Positions 27,784-37,710 are shown, counted from the stretch's first letter. The stretch is DNA of 64,000 bases from CAZUZS01 sp964624795 (GCA_964624795.1 CAZUZS010000017.1:6578-70577), one strand, 5' to 3'. Translations and numbers: made by a program. The notes: generated from the sequence alone by a model not told the origin.

Positions 27784-28803
27784 CTACTTGAATTTCTTAA
27801 AAACAGGCTTTAATCCGCTACTAATTTCGCTGGCCAAAGTATCTGCCGACTGGTAAATCACTACACCTTCCAGGCCCGGCCTGCTTTGGATAAACGCAAA
27901 TGCTTTCTGAGCACCTTCCACAAAAAGGGCGGTTGAAAGGCCATCTGCTGTCGTCGCATTTTTGGCCACAACCGTGACACTGACCGCGCCCCGCGCCGGG
28001 AAGCCGGTGGCGGGATCAAGAATGTGGTGGTAAGTTGTCGAATCCTGAACAAAGTAATTCTGGTAGTCGCCCGATGTGGAAACACCGCAGGTAGCCTTCA
28101 CCGCAAAACTGCCGTAAAAGGTGCCTTCCTTGCGGGGATGCCGGATGTAGACATTCACCGGCTTTTTCTTTTCCCACTCAATGCCGAGGTTGCCTCCCGC
28201 ATCAATTATGAAGTTCCGCAATCCAAATTTCAACAATGCCCGTCTAGCCTGTTCTACTGCATAACCTTTGCTGATTCCGCTCAAATCGATTCCCATTCCT
28301 GGTTGCGCAAAACGGATTTTCCCCGGAGAGAGCGAAACATCGCGGTAATTTACTTTTTTCAGATATTTTGCCAGACTGTCCTGCGGCGGAACTGCCGCGC
28401 TGTCCGTCCCGAAATGCCAGAGGCGAAAAACCGGCCACAACGTCGGATCGTAGGCCCCATTAGTCATTTCCGAGATTTGGAGTGCCTGCCGCAGCAGCGG
28501 GTAAAGAATATCCGAGACAGGAAAAGTGAGTTGGGAATCGGTTCGCGCGTTTATTCTCGCGATCTCGGACCTTGGATTAAAAGGATTAGTGTGCATCTCG
28601 ACGATTCGGATGGCGCCAAATGCACTGTCAACCGCACCTTTAATCACACTGTTTTGCAGGGTAGAATCATAGCTGGTAATGCTTACAAAGGTTCCAAGAA
28701 GGAGCTCATTGTCCCGATAAGGCTGCCACTGCTTTTTTCCACAGCCGGAGAGCAGGATCAAAGTTGCTGTGAGTGCGAAAGGTAGGAATCGAAATATTTT
28801 CAT
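27784..28803 (-). CDS. apbE: FAD:protein FMN transferase, lipoprotein
   Basis: A 339-residue ApbE enzyme that covalently attaches FMN to Thr in periplasmic flavoproteins. A lipoprotein signal with lipobox LLSGC puts Cys at about 21. Core motifs are LLGTFVSIT, DLSGISKGYAVE, FIIDAGGNLG and the Mg-binding TTADGLSTALFVEG. The gene starts 4 bp inside the polyprenyl synthase and lies downstream of rnfCDGEA. RnfG and RnfD in this window have the Thr acceptor motifs, so they are its likely substrates. Confidence 0.94.
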   Translation of the reverse strand: MKIFRFLPFALTATLILLSGCGKKQWQPYRDNELLLGTFVSITSYDSTLQNSVIKGAVDSAFGAIRIVEMHTNPFNPRSEIARINARTDSQLTFPVSDILYPLLRQALQISEMTNGAYDPTLWPVFRLWHFGTDSAAVPPQDSLAKYLKKVNYRDVSLSPGKIRFAQPGMGIDLSGISKGYAVEQARRALLKFGLRNFIIDAGGNLGIEWEKKKPVNVYIRHPRKEGTFYGSFAVKATCGVSTSGDYQNYFVQDSTTYHHILDPATGFPARGAVSVTVVAKNATTADGLSTALFVEGAQKAFAFIQSRPGLEGVVIYQSADTLASEISSGLKPVFKKFK

Positions 28804-29777
28804 TTTTTACGTTCGACGACGAACCTGGCCAGATCTTCCAGATTATCCCGGGCCTCGGAGGGGGGAAGTTTTGCCAAATCGGACAGCGCCAGGTCTCTGT
28901 AATAATTTGCAGTTGCCGTTGCCTTTTGAATACCATCATGAGACTGAATGAAATCGGCAATGAACCGGATATCATTGTGCTTTACCCCGTTTTTCAGCAT
29001 TCGCACAACCTTCTTTCTATCATGATTTTCCGAAGTTTGAAAAGCGTAGATTAACGGCAGTGTAATTTTTTTATCTTTGAGATCGTGCCCGACAGGCTTC
29101 CCCAGGATTGTAGATTTGCTCTGATAGTCCAACAGATCATCCTTTATCTGGAAAGCAATTCCCAGGTTTTCACCAAAAGATTTCAGAAGCTCCCGCTGCC
29201 CGGAGGTCGCATCAACGGTAATTGCCCCGAGCTCGCAGCAGGCAGAGAAGAGAGAAGCGGTCTTATCGGAGATCAACTGGAAATATTCTTCCTCATTAAT
29301 ATTCAGCTTCCGGGATTTCTGAATCTGCAGCAGTTCTCCCTTACTCATTCTTTTGGCTACATTCGCGATAATATTCATTAATCCCAGGTGCCCTATCTCG
29401 GTGGCCGTAATAAGAGACTTGGACAGCAGGTAATCGCCCATCAGAATCGAAATCTTGTTTTTCCAAATTTTGTTAATGGTCGGGAATCCGCGCCGCAGCT
29501 CGGCCTCATCAACCACGTCATCGTGAACCAGCGTGGCGGTGTGCAGCAATTCCACAACCACTGCCGCCAGGTAACTCCGGTTAGTCGGCTCGGCAATTGT
29601 TCTGGCTGCTGCCAGCACCAGCATCGGGCGCAATTGCTTTCCCTTGCGGCGAACAAGGTAACGGGCCACCTGGTCCACAATCATCACATTGGACGACATT
29701 GCTTCCTTCAGATGCTGCCGGAAAGCATCAATGTCGGCCGAAAATGACCTGGACATATTTTTGACAATTGCTTCCAT
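28800..29777 (-). CDS. Long-chain trans-polyprenyl diphosphate synthase
   Basis: A 325-residue prenyltransferase with the first Asp-rich motif in LVHDDVVDEAELRRG and the second in IAFQIKDDLLDYQ. It elongates farnesyl or geranylgeranyl diphosphate for the side chain of a respiratory quinone; this family is usually annotated IspB or HepT/MenG partner. Chain length cannot be read safely. It overlaps apbE by 4 bp and follows tatC by about 80 bases. Confidence 0.92.
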   Translation of the reverse strand: MEAIVKNMSRSFSADIDAFRQHLKEAMSSNVMIVDQVARYLVRRKGKQLRPMLVLAAARTIAEPTNRSYLAAVVVELLHTATLVHDDVVDEAELRRGFPTINKIWKNKISILMGDYLLSKSLITATEIGHLGLMNIIANVAKRMSKGELLQIQKSRKLNINEEEYFQLISDKTASLFSACCELGAITVDATSGQRELLKSFGENLGIAFQIKDDLLDYQSKSTILGKPVGHDLKDKKITLPLIYAFQTSENHDRKKVVRMLKNGVKHNDIRFIADFIQSHDGIQKATATANYYRDLALSDLAKLPPSEARDNLEDLARFVVERKK

Positions 29778-29857
29778 TGTACCGAAACCGTTTCTATTGC
29801 ATTTTTTATTATCTTCGATTGTTTCTGATCGTCAATTGCCATCGCGGCTGTAAATCA

Positions 29858-30655
29858 TCATTTATTCTCCCCGCTTGGGAATTCTTCAACTTCTGTCTCC
29901 CCGACATTCTCTGGTTCAGAAACATCGTTATCCTTTTTTGATTTCTGCACCCATTTTGCGATGAAAATGGAGAATTCATAAAGCAGAATAAGTGGAATCG
30001 CCAGCATGACCTGTGTGAAGGGATCCGGCGGCGTAAATACTGCCGCAATCACAAATATTACAACAATGGCATGGCGACGATATTTTCGCATCATTTGCGC
30101 GGAAAGTATCCCCATGCGGCTCAGGAAATAGCTCAGAACCGGCAGCTCGAATACCACACCAAAAATGAACAACAGGCGAATGATAAAAGCAATGTAATAA
30201 TCAATCGCGATATTGGTCTTTATTTCCGGGGGAGCCAGTCCCAGGAAAAAGTTCAGGGCAAACGGCATCATTAGAAAATAAGCGAATGCCACCCCGGCCA
30301 GAAACAAGACGGTAGCGGAAAAAATAATCCGTGGGACATAGCTTCGCTCGTGCGGATAAAGACCGGGCGCCACAAACATCCAAACCTGGTAGAGAATATA
30401 CGGGAGGCCTACGACAAGCCCACCAAAAAAGGCAATCTCCAGGGTGACAATGAACATTCCCTGTACTTTCAGCACCTGGATATCCATTGGCAGATTCACC
30501 CTGGTGGTCGGCCACATCAGGAAAGCCAAAAGTTGCTTGGAAAAAATAAAACACAGAATTGCCCCCACAATCAGGGCCAGGAGCGCCCGAATTATCCGCA
30601 TTCGGAACTCTTCCAGGTGCTCCAAAAAGGGCATTTCTTTATCTTGGTACTTCAA
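29858..30655 (-). CDS. tatC: Sec-independent protein translocase TatC
   Basis: A 265-residue six-helix membrane protein. The N-terminal MPFLEHLEEFRMRIIRAL is the TatC signature that recognises the twin-arginine signal. Helices and the conserved FFGGLVVGLPYILYQVW segment follow, and the C-terminus is charged. TatC exports folded cofactor proteins. No tatA/B is adjacent. Confidence 0.95.
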   Translation of the reverse strand: MKYQDKEMPFLEHLEEFRMRIIRALLALIVGAILCFIFSKQLLAFLMWPTTRVNLPMDIQVLKVQGMFIVTLEIAFFGGLVVGLPYILYQVWMFVAPGLYPHERSYVPRIIFSATVLFLAGVAFAYFLMMPFALNFFLGLAPPEIKTNIAIDYYIAFIIRLLFIFGVVFELPVLSYFLSRMGILSAQMMRKYRRHAIVVIFVIAAVFTPPDPFTQVMLAIPLILLYEFSIFIAKWVQKSKKDNDVSEPENVGETEVEEFPSGENK

Positions 30656-30676
30656 AATTCACCTAAGTTTAAATAA

Positions 30677-30705
30677 AAATATCCCCTTAATATAAGGGGA
30701 TATTT
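30677..30705 (-). terminator. Terminator of the rnf operon
   Basis: A 12-bp perfect stem (30677-30688 with 30694-30705) with a five-base loop. On the minus strand it ends in a T-rich run. It lies 48 bases after the rnfA stop and just before tatC, separating the two transcripts. Confidence 0.85.
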
Positions 30706-30752
30706 AAACAAAATAAAACGGCATTTTATCCCGCGCATTTGTGATTCTGACA

Positions 30753-31412
30753 CTACTGCACATTCATGCCGGCAAATCCCAGAAACGCAATTGACATCAG
30801 GCCGGCGACGATAAATGCAATCGGCAAACCGCGGAACGGTTTCGGCACATTGGCTAACTCCAGCTTTTCGCGGATTCCCGCCATCAGGACCAGCACCAGG
30901 GTAAACCCGATTCCTGAAGCAAACGCCTGAACCAGCGTATTGATAAAGCTGTTGTGCACCGGAAGACCATCCACGAAGAACATGTCAATGTTCAATACTG
31001 CAACCCCCAAAATCGCACAGTTGGTTGTAATGAGCGGCAGATAAATTCCCAAGGCTTTGTAAAGCGTCGGGCTGACCTTCTGAATATACATTTCGATAAA
31101 TTGCACCAGCGATGCGATCACCAGGATAAATACAATTGTGCGCAAAAACGTCAAATCGGGAATGTGGTCAACCGGCGTGTGGAATACGACATAAAATACG
31201 CTTTCGTAAGTAGGCGCCAGAAAAAAGGTGAAAAGCAGCCAAGTCACCAGCGAGGCAATTGTCATAACAAAGGTGACCGCCATTCCCATCCCGATGGCTG
31301 AGTCTAATTGCTTGCTCACCCCCATGTAAGGACAAATCCCCAGGAAGCGGGAAAGCACAAAGTTGTTTACAAAAATTGATAATATAATGAGCTGAAAAAT
31401 GCCGAATTCCAT
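30753..31412 (-). CDS. rnfA: Rnf complex subunit A
   Basis: A 219-residue six-helix subunit of the ion-translocating ferredoxin:NAD+ oxidoreductase. It has the family features NNFVLSRFLGICPYMGVSK near the N-terminus and TTNCAILGVAVLN in the middle; the two cysteines coordinate the intramembrane Fe-S cluster with RnfE. It is the last gene of the rnfCDGEA operon, before a terminator. Confidence 0.95.
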   Translation of the reverse strand: MEFGIFQLIILSIFVNNFVLSRFLGICPYMGVSKQLDSAIGMGMAVTFVMTIASLVTWLLFTFFLAPTYESVFYVVFHTPVDHIPDLTFLRTIVFILVIASLVQFIEMYIQKVSPTLYKALGIYLPLITTNCAILGVAVLNIDMFFVDGLPVHNSFINTLVQAFASGIGFTLVLVLMAGIREKLELANVPKPFRGLPIAFIVAGLMSIAFLGFAGMNVQ

Positions 31413-31429
31413 TTTTGAAACCTCTATGA

Positions 31430-32056
31430 TTATTTTTTACGGGAATCGAGCCAATTCAAGGCGCCAAGATACAGACCAATTACCAGAAACGCTCCCGGCG
31501 GAAGGATCATCAACAGCACCGGTTTGTAGCTTTCGCCGAGAATCAGATTACCAAAGATTTGGCCGCTACCCAGAAATTCGCGCATCAGCGCGATTGCCGA
31601 AAGTGCCAGTGTGAATCCGATCCCCATGCCAATTCCATCGAGGATAGAGGGGAGCACCGGGTTTTTGCTGGCAAAACCTTCCGCGCGTCCGAGAATGATG
31701 CAATTGACAACGATCAGTGGGATAAAGATCCCAAGCGATTCGGACAATGCCGGGAAATACGCCGACATCACCATCTCTACGATGGTCACAAACGAAGCGA
31801 TCACCACAATAAAGACCGGGATTCGGATCTTATTTACACTTTTTTGCCCTTCTTCGGACAGCACTTTGGCAAATAACACCATCAGCAGCGAGACCATCAC
31901 ATTCGAGCTTACCAAAACGAAAGTCGTTGCAGCTCCCATCCCAATGGCATTGTTTATGGAAGTGCTCACCGCCAGGGTCGGGCAAAGGCCAAGCGCCAGG
32001 CGAAACACAGGATTTTCTTTATAAATTCCTTTGACGAATTCAGCAGCCAGGGACAT
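31430..32056 (-). CDS. rnfE: Rnf complex subunit E
   Basis: A 208-residue membrane subunit paralogous to RnfA. It shows the signatures NPVFRLALGLCPTLAVSTSINNAIGMG and IVVNCIILGRAEGFA; the cysteines take part in the intramembrane Fe-S centre. It starts 6 bases after rnfG and is followed 17 bases later by rnfA. Confidence 0.95.
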   Translation of the reverse strand: MSLAAEFVKGIYKENPVFRLALGLCPTLAVSTSINNAIGMGAATTFVLVSSNVMVSLLMVLFAKVLSEEGQKSVNKIRIPVFIVVIASFVTIVEMVMSAYFPALSESLGIFIPLIVVNCIILGRAEGFASKNPVLPSILDGIGMGIGFTLALSAIALMREFLGSGQIFGNLILGESYKPVLLMILPPGAFLVIGLYLGALNWLDSRKK

Positions 32057-32062
32057 GATTTC

Positions 32063-32692
32063 TTAGCCTCCCATCTTGTCGTGTTGTTTGATGCCCAGTT
32101 CGGACAGTATTGTTTCCATTTTGGACCTGATGGAGTTAGTGACGGCCCGAGATGTGATGGTTGCGCCGGTGATGCTCACAATAGGACCACCATCTTTATC
32201 CACCTTCAACTCACTTACCGTTTTGCCCTCAAACTGGCGGGTGCTCCATTTTTTGCCATTAAAAGGCCCATCCTGAACCGAAAGTGCACCCAAGCCCGGG
32301 GTTTCTTTTTGGGATATGATTTTAATCTGTTTAATAACTCCGGTGGTATCAATGCCCACCATGGTCTCAATCACGCTGCTATATCCACTGCCAAACGCTT
32401 CGAATGCATAACCGGTAATGCCGGAAGTATCAGGATTTGCATAACCAATATAATATTTCACCACCGATCTTTCATACAGCACATTACCATCGCTGTCTTT
32501 GACCGGCACCTTCTGCGTGACGGGCACCAGCAGTTTTGCATTGGGCAGGACTATTTTCAACGCCTCTTCGGTTTTGGCCTTTTTCTGTAATTCGATAAGC
32601 GGTTTGGTTACGCTATAAATTTCAGCCAGAATAAACGCAGCTATCGCCGTCACGATAGTCAGAATAATGCTCAATCTCAGGATATTCGTCAT
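32063..32692 (-). CDS. rnfG: Rnf complex subunit G, FMN-binding
   Basis: A 209-residue subunit with one N-terminal transmembrane helix (about 7-25) and a periplasmic FMN-binding domain. The flavinylation motif is TGATITS at residues 175-181, with Thr178 the expected acceptor of the phosphoester FMN placed by ApbE. The gene begins one base after the rnfD stop. Confidence 0.94.
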   Translation of the reverse strand: MTNILRLSIILTIVTAIAAFILAEIYSVTKPLIELQKKAKTEEALKIVLPNAKLLVPVTQKVPVKDSDGNVLYERSVVKYYIGYANPDTSGITGYAFEAFGSGYSSVIETMVGIDTTGVIKQIKIISQKETPGLGALSVQDGPFNGKKWSTRQFEGKTVSELKVDKDGGPIVSITGATITSRAVTNSIRSKMETILSELGIKQHDKMGG

Positions 32693-32693
32693 T

Positions 32694-33734
32694 CTATTTC
32701 ACCTCCCCAAAAACTTTGGGAACCGTGTATCGATCAATCAGCGGTACCGTAAGATTCATCAACAGGATAGCATAACTCACACCCTCCGGGTAACCTCCCC
32801 AAAGACGAATTGCTACCGTGAGAACTCCGCATCCTACTGCAAAAATGTATTGTCCGGTGCTGTTAAGCGGCGAAGTCACCATATCCGTAGCCATGTAAAA
32901 GGCGCCGAGAATCAGACCGCCGGAAAGGATATGAAAAATCCAGTTGCCGGTAAAGAGGCCCTCCGAGCCTCCGAAAACCCACGCCAGAACTGCAACGGTT
33001 CCGATATACGTAAACGGAATTCGCCAGTCAATGACGTGGCGGTAAAACATAATCAGTGCGCCAATCAGCAGGGCAATTACCGAAGTTTCACCCAGGCAGC
33101 CTCCCACATTCCCAACCAGCAAATTGGAGTAGCTGCTGGAAAGTTTGGCGATGGCATCCTGCGCAGCCTGCAATTGGGTAAGATCGTAATTGGAGGGGTG
33201 GGCAATAATCTTCGCGGATTGTTTTAATAAATTCAATGGAGTGGCGCTGGTGATTGCCGCAATTCCCGAAATTGTTCCTTCACGGGGCGCCGACCAGCTC
33301 GCTGTCATTGTCACCGGCCATGAGGCCAGCAGAAAGGCTCGTGCCGCCAGTGCCGGGTTGAGCAGGTTGTATCCCAGTCCACCGAAGAGCTCCTTCACAA
33401 TCGCAATTGCGAAGACGGATCCAACAACCGGCATCCACCACGGGGCAGAGGGTGGTAAATTGAATGCCAGCAAAATTCCCGTGATTACTGCTGCACCGTC
33501 ATGGATACGAAGTGGTCGCTTGGTTAACTTCTGAATTGCCCCTTCTGTTATCACCGCAGCAGCGATTGCCAGAAGTGTAATCCACATGGCCTTAAAGCCA
33601 AAGAAATAAACAGCCATAACCAACGCCGGCAACAACGCAATATTAACCGTCCACATGATCTTCGAGATCGAATCGGCATCGCGCACATGGGGCGAAGAAG
33701 TTACTACAAATAGTTTTTCCGACGCTTCATTCAT
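32694..33734 (-). CDS. rnfD: Rnf complex subunit D
   Basis: A 346-residue polytopic subunit carrying flavin, with the conserved NLLNPALAARAFLLASWP and the flavinylation region TSATPLN (Thr165 expected as FMN acceptor). The usual motif reads SGATPL, so a Ser replaces the Gly here. It lies between rnfC (92-base gap) and rnfG. Confidence 0.94.
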   Translation of the reverse strand: MNEASEKLFVVTSSPHVRDADSISKIMWTVNIALLPALVMAVYFFGFKAMWITLLAIAAAVITEGAIQKLTKRPLRIHDGAAVITGILLAFNLPPSAPWWMPVVGSVFAIAIVKELFGGLGYNLLNPALAARAFLLASWPVTMTASWSAPREGTISGIAAITSATPLNLLKQSAKIIAHPSNYDLTQLQAAQDAIAKLSSSYSNLLVGNVGGCLGETSVIALLIGALIMFYRHVIDWRIPFTYIGTVAVLAWVFGGSEGLFTGNWIFHILSGGLILGAFYMATDMVTSPLNSTGQYIFAVGCGVLTVAIRLWGGYPEGVSYAILLMNLTVPLIDRYTVPKVFGEVK

Positions 33735-33826
33735 TTCATTCTCGCTTTAACTTTCTATTAAAAAGCTGAGTGTACCAGCAGTTAGATCCAGTCCGGCAAT
33801 TTAATGCCGCGCAAACCGGCTTGCTA

Positions 33827-35152
33827 TCAGCCAGCCTTCCGGCGCATTTCAAGAACTTTACGTTTTCCAAAACGAATTCCATGCAGCAGGTAGCGGTTGG
33901 CCGGGCAAATGTAGGAACAGGATCCGCATTCAATGCAATCCATAATGTTCAGCCTTTCGGCGGCCTCCACCTGATCGTGATTCACCAGGCTTTGAAGGGT
34001 AGTTGGCAACAGATGAGAAGGACAAACCTCGACGCATCGTCCGCAACCGATGCATGGTTCTTCCCGCGGCAGGTGTGCCTGTTTTTCTTCCAATACAAGA
34101 ATGCCGGAGGTTCCCTTCACAACCGGGACATTCAGATTAGATTGCGGAAGACCCATCATCGGCCCTCCCATGATGACTTTTGCCGCGCCATCGCTCAAAC
34201 CGCCGCAAAATTCCAGCACATCATGAAATCTTGTGCCGATGGGAACCAGGACATTCTTCTGCTCGCGAACACCGGGACCAGTGACCGTAACCACCCGATG
34301 CGTAAGGGGCTTTTTGTAGGCAACCGCTTCAAAAATGGCTTTGGCTGTACCAACGTTTTGAACCACAACACCCACGTCCATCGGCAGGCCCCCGGATGGC
34401 ACTTCGCGGGAAAGCACCGCCTTGATCATCTGCTTTTCTGCACCCTGGGGATATTTTACGGGAAAAACAGCGACTTCCATGCCTTCTTCCTTTTTCACCG
34501 CGTTCAGCATGGTCTTAATGGCATCCGGTTTATTATCCTCAATGCCGATGATACCGCGCTTCACATCGAGTATCTTCATCATAATGCGGAGACCTTTGAT
34601 GATCTCCTCCGGATTCTCCAGCATCAGGCGGTGGTCGGCGGTCAGGTAGGGTTCGCATTCCGCGCCATTTAAAATGGCCGTGTCAATTTTCTTATCGGGA
34701 GGCGGAGATAATTTGACATGCGTGGGAAAGGTTGCGCCTCCCATTCCGGCAAGGCCGGCTTCCTTTATGCGAGCCAACATTTCCTTTACCGGCAACTCCA
34801 AATATTTCTCATCAAACTGAATTGAATCCGCCCATGTCTCGTTTCCATCGGACTCAATTACGACCGCCGTTCCTTTTCCGGAGACCGGATGATCGATGTC
34901 GTCGATTCCCTTGACTTTTCCCGAGACGGAAGCGTGAACAGGCACCGAAATAAATCCCTCGGCCTCGCCGATTTTTTCACCCGCTTTCACCTCCTGTCCC
35001 TTTTCTACCAGGGGTTTGGTCGGGGCACCAATATGCTGCTGAATTGGAATGTAGACTGTTGCCGGAGGAGTTAAAACTTCAATTTTCTTGTTCTCTGTGA
35101 AATGTTTTCCTTCATAAGGATGAATACCGCCAGAAAATGTCTTCTTTCTCAC
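33827..35152 (-). CDS. rnfC: Rnf complex subunit C
   Basis: A 441-residue soluble subunit that docks NADH and passes electrons to the membrane part. The N-terminus TFSGGIHPYEGKH is typical. The Nuo51-like nucleotide domain has AGLAGMGGATFPTHVKL. Two [4Fe-4S] motifs, CIGCGRCVEVCP and CIECGSCSYICP, lie near the C-terminus. It heads the operon behind a good promoter. Confidence 0.96.
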   Translation of the reverse strand: MRKKTFSGGIHPYEGKHFTENKKIEVLTPPATVYIPIQQHIGAPTKPLVEKGQEVKAGEKIGEAEGFISVPVHASVSGKVKGIDDIDHPVSGKGTAVVIESDGNETWADSIQFDEKYLELPVKEMLARIKEAGLAGMGGATFPTHVKLSPPPDKKIDTAILNGAECEPYLTADHRLMLENPEEIIKGLRIMMKILDVKRGIIGIEDNKPDAIKTMLNAVKKEEGMEVAVFPVKYPQGAEKQMIKAVLSREVPSGGLPMDVGVVVQNVGTAKAIFEAVAYKKPLTHRVVTVTGPGVREQKNVLVPIGTRFHDVLEFCGGLSDGAAKVIMGGPMMGLPQSNLNVPVVKGTSGILVLEEKQAHLPREEPCIGCGRCVEVCPSHLLPTTLQSLVNHDQVEAAERLNIMDCIECGSCSYICPANRYLLHGIRFGKRKVLEMRRKAG

Positions 35153-35498
35153 AGTTGAGCCTTTTTTAAATATGAGTTATCTTTTTCTCACTCTTCCTTT
35201 AAACCAATGGCGAAAAATATATCAAAGTATTTGTATGCTTATCAAGACTTTTTTCATAAAGTAATATTTATGAATGCGTACCTATATTTAATTATATTTA
35301 ACTTTGGGAACTGCGGATGGATTTAGCGCAGCCCAATTCCGGAACAGAATGATCGCCTTCGTTTAACGGGGCCAAATATTGTATCAATTTCGCGACAATT
35401 TTTTCCTTCAATGGACTAAGAGGCGTTTCTCCGCCCTTTCACAAAAGTGGAACGGGGAAATCTGCCGGTCCGAAACCTCTACCTGAGACACGGCGAGT
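35153..35498. other. Intergenic region between rnfC and the YitT gene
   Basis: About 346 AT-rich bases between divergent genes. Apart from the rnf promoter candidate I see no gene, repeat or clear RNA structure. Confidence 0.5.
35216..35245 (-). promoter_or_regulatory. Probable promoter of the rnf operon
   Basis: On the minus strand TTGATA (35240-35245) and TATATT (35216-35221) are 18 bases apart. The expected start of transcription is about 57 bases before the rnfC ATG. Confidence 0.5.
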
Positions 35499-36353
35499 AT
35501 GGAACGACCTGATTTGGACATTTGGCGCATTCTTCGGGATGCAATTTATATTTTACTGGGTTCAATCTCTCTTGCCCTGGGATTGGTGTTTTTTCTGATC
35601 CCTAATAAAATTGCAACCGGCGGTATTGCCGGACTTTCGATTGTTCTTCATTACCTTGTGGGTTTTCCTACCGGCTCAATCATGCTGACCTTGAATATAC
35701 CGGTGCTGATAGTCGGACTTCGATATTTGGGCAGGCAGTTCCTTTTAAGGTCGCTGCTGGCTATTGTCGCCGTCTCATTCTTCACCGATTTCTTTGTCAT
35801 CAACCTGCATTTCCCTGCATTGACTGACACTCTCTTATTAGCAACGCTTTATGGTGGACTTCTGGTAGGTGTAGGGTTGGGATTGATTTTTAAGGGCGAG
35901 GCGTCTGCTGGCGGCGGCACAGTTGTGGCGAGAATTGTCTCCCGAAAATCCCGTTTTAAAACCGGCCAGGTGCTTTTCGTAATCGACCTTGTTGTCATCA
36001 CATCGGCTGCAATTACATTTCAGAATATTGAGCTGGCGCTTTGGGGCTTCATTACAATATTTATTTCATCCCAGCTTGTAGATCTGATTCTCACAGGAAA
36101 GCCTTTCGCCAAAGTCATCCTGATTGTCACGAAGCACACTGAAGATATTGGTTTGCACATCATTCGTGATTTGGAACGAAGCGCAACCATAATCGATGCC
36201 AGAGGCTTGTATTCCGGCGAGCCGAAAGACATGATGGTTGTGGTTGTCGATTCCTCCCAAATAGCAAAATTGCGTGACATCGTTCACCTCCACGATAAAT
36301 CCGCATTCATGGTTGTGATAGATGCCAAGGAAATCTTGGGGCAGGGATTTTAG
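35499..36353 (+). CDS. YitT family membrane protein
   Basis: A 284-residue protein with about five transmembrane helices. The N-terminal block LGLVFFLIPNKIATGGIAGLSIVLHYL and FKGEASAGGGTVVARIVSRKS are typical of YitT/DUF161. The C-terminal soluble DUF2179 domain ends with HLHDKSAFMVVIDAKEILGQGF. Function is not established for the family. It is encoded alone. Confidence 0.9.
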   Translation: MERPDLDIWRILRDAIYILLGSISLALGLVFFLIPNKIATGGIAGLSIVLHYLVGFPTGSIMLTLNIPVLIVGLRYLGRQFLLRSLLAIVAVSFFTDFFVINLHFPALTDTLLLATLYGGLLVGVGLGLIFKGEASAGGGTVVARIVSRKSRFKTGQVLFVIDLVVITSAAITFQNIELALWGFITIFISSQLVDLILTGKPFAKVILIVTKHTEDIGLHIIRDLERSATIIDARGLYSGEPKDMMVVVVDSSQIAKLRDIVHLHDKSAFMVVIDAKEILGQGF

Positions 36354-36609
36354 TGCAAGGCCAATTGAAATCTTCCTCCAGATTCAAATTCTGTGTAGTA
36401 AATGAAGTATCCATTGTCAATAAATAATCGCCCTGGACCAAATTCAAGGCGGTGAACCCTCGATACCTGGGCAGATTCTATTAATCCCGATTGAATCTGA
36501 TGAATGCAAGCGCTCGTTTGGATCTCCCAGAGAATTGCTTTTTTGCAATTGCATTTAAAGAGATGGGAATCTAAATTTTTCATTCAAAATTGCGGGTGGG
36601 AAGCTCGAC

Positions 36610-37335
36610 ATGGCAAGCACTTTTCTTATATCCGACATTCATCTTGGCAGCGGCAATTCCAAAATTGAAATGAAAAAAGAGAGACGGCTTCTTTCCTTTT
36701 TAGAATATGTTGCCCAATATGGCGAACGATTATTGATCGTGGGAGATCTGTTCGACTTCTGGTTCGAGTACCGAACCGTAATCCCGAAAGGGAATACACG
36801 CATTTTGTGTGCCCTCTCACAACTAAACGACCTGGGGAAAGAGTTGCACTATATTGCCGGAAACCATGATTTCTGGATGAAAAGCTATTTGAGAGACGAA
36901 TTTGGCATGCAAATACATTTCGATTCTTTGACTATGACGCTGGAGGGAAAGAAATTTTACATAACCCACGGAGATGGAATAGCAAGGGACGACTACGGCT
37001 ACCGATTACTAAAAAGAATCTTTAGAAATAAAATAAATATCTTCCTGTATAGCTTAATTCACCCGGACATTGGGGTGCCATTGGCAAAATGGGTTTCTTC
37101 GTTAAGCCGACAACACACCTGGACAAGCGAACCGCCAAACGATAAAGATTATGTGGAGGTCGCCATGAGCAAATTCAACGAAGGATTCGACTACGCTATT
37201 TTTGGCCACTTGCATTTTCCTAAATATCAGATGTTCGGCCATAAAGTTTACATTAATCTGGGAGACTGGATCGAGAATTTCTCCTATGCGGAGTTTGACG
37301 GCGAAGACATAAAACTCCTGAACTGGAGGGATTAG
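36610..37335 (+). CDS. lpxH: UDP-2,3-diacylglucosamine pyrophosphatase
   Basis: A 241-residue calcineurin-like phosphoesterase. Metal-binding motifs are SDIHLGS (D8, H10), VGDLFDFW, AGNHDFW, THGDG and GHLHFP. LpxH hydrolyses UDP-diacylglucosamine to lipid X in lipid A synthesis at the inner membrane, which supports a Gram-negative LPS-bearing cell. Single gene ended by the terminator at 37544. Confidence 0.92.
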   Translation: MASTFLISDIHLGSGNSKIEMKKERRLLSFLEYVAQYGERLLIVGDLFDFWFEYRTVIPKGNTRILCALSQLNDLGKELHYIAGNHDFWMKSYLRDEFGMQIHFDSLTMTLEGKKFYITHGDGIARDDYGYRLLKRIFRNKINIFLYSLIHPDIGVPLAKWVSSLSRQHTWTSEPPNDKDYVEVAMSKFNEGFDYAIFGHLHFPKYQMFGHKVYINLGDWIENFSYAEFDGEDIKLLNWRD

Positions 37336-37543
37336 TTGAGAATCCCGGGCCGGTCTCCGGAATAACATTATGGCATACAAATATGCACAGGCAAACTCGA
37401 TCCCTGGTCGATCAGGTCACCCCGCCATCCAAGGCCCTATTGCCGGCCTTGCAACTGTACCGGATTATTCGAAAACACACTAAAGAGATTGCAGTGTGTG
37501 CCGACTCTTAAAAGCAAGTTATGATTCCAAAATGGCTTAATAT

Positions 37544-37583
37544 ACCCTGACCCGACTGCCCTCTGGGTCGGGGTGTGTTTTAT
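37544..37583 (+). terminator. Terminator between lpxH and rpmH
   Basis: ACCCTGACCC (37544-37553) pairs with GGGTCGGGGT (37565-37574) across an eleven-base loop, followed by a T-rich tail. Confidence 0.75.
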
Positions 37584-37630
37584 TTGAAATATCCGGCCGA
37601 AGCAAAAGTAGCGGAAAAAAATTCATTTGA

Positions 37631-37659
37631 TTGACTTAGCCCGAAAAAATTGTTTTATT
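37631..37659 (+). promoter_or_regulatory. Probable promoter of rpmH-rnpA
   Basis: TTGACT (37631-37636) and TTTATT (37654-37659) are 17 bases apart, about 50 bases before the rpmH start and just after the preceding terminator. Confidence 0.5.
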
Positions 37660-37710
37660 TTCAGGCTTTGAACGATTTGTTTTACTGGATTCAGAATCTT
37701 AGGAGGAAAA

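Noticed and set aside
36350..36583. 77-residue minus-strand frame between the YitT gene and lpxH
   Set aside because: No ribosome site and no recognisable motif; overlaps the YitT stop.
37336..37710. Possible dnaA-box cluster/origin upstream of rpmH
   Set aside because: Only a terminator and a promoter are visible; I found no DnaA box cluster or dnaA gene.
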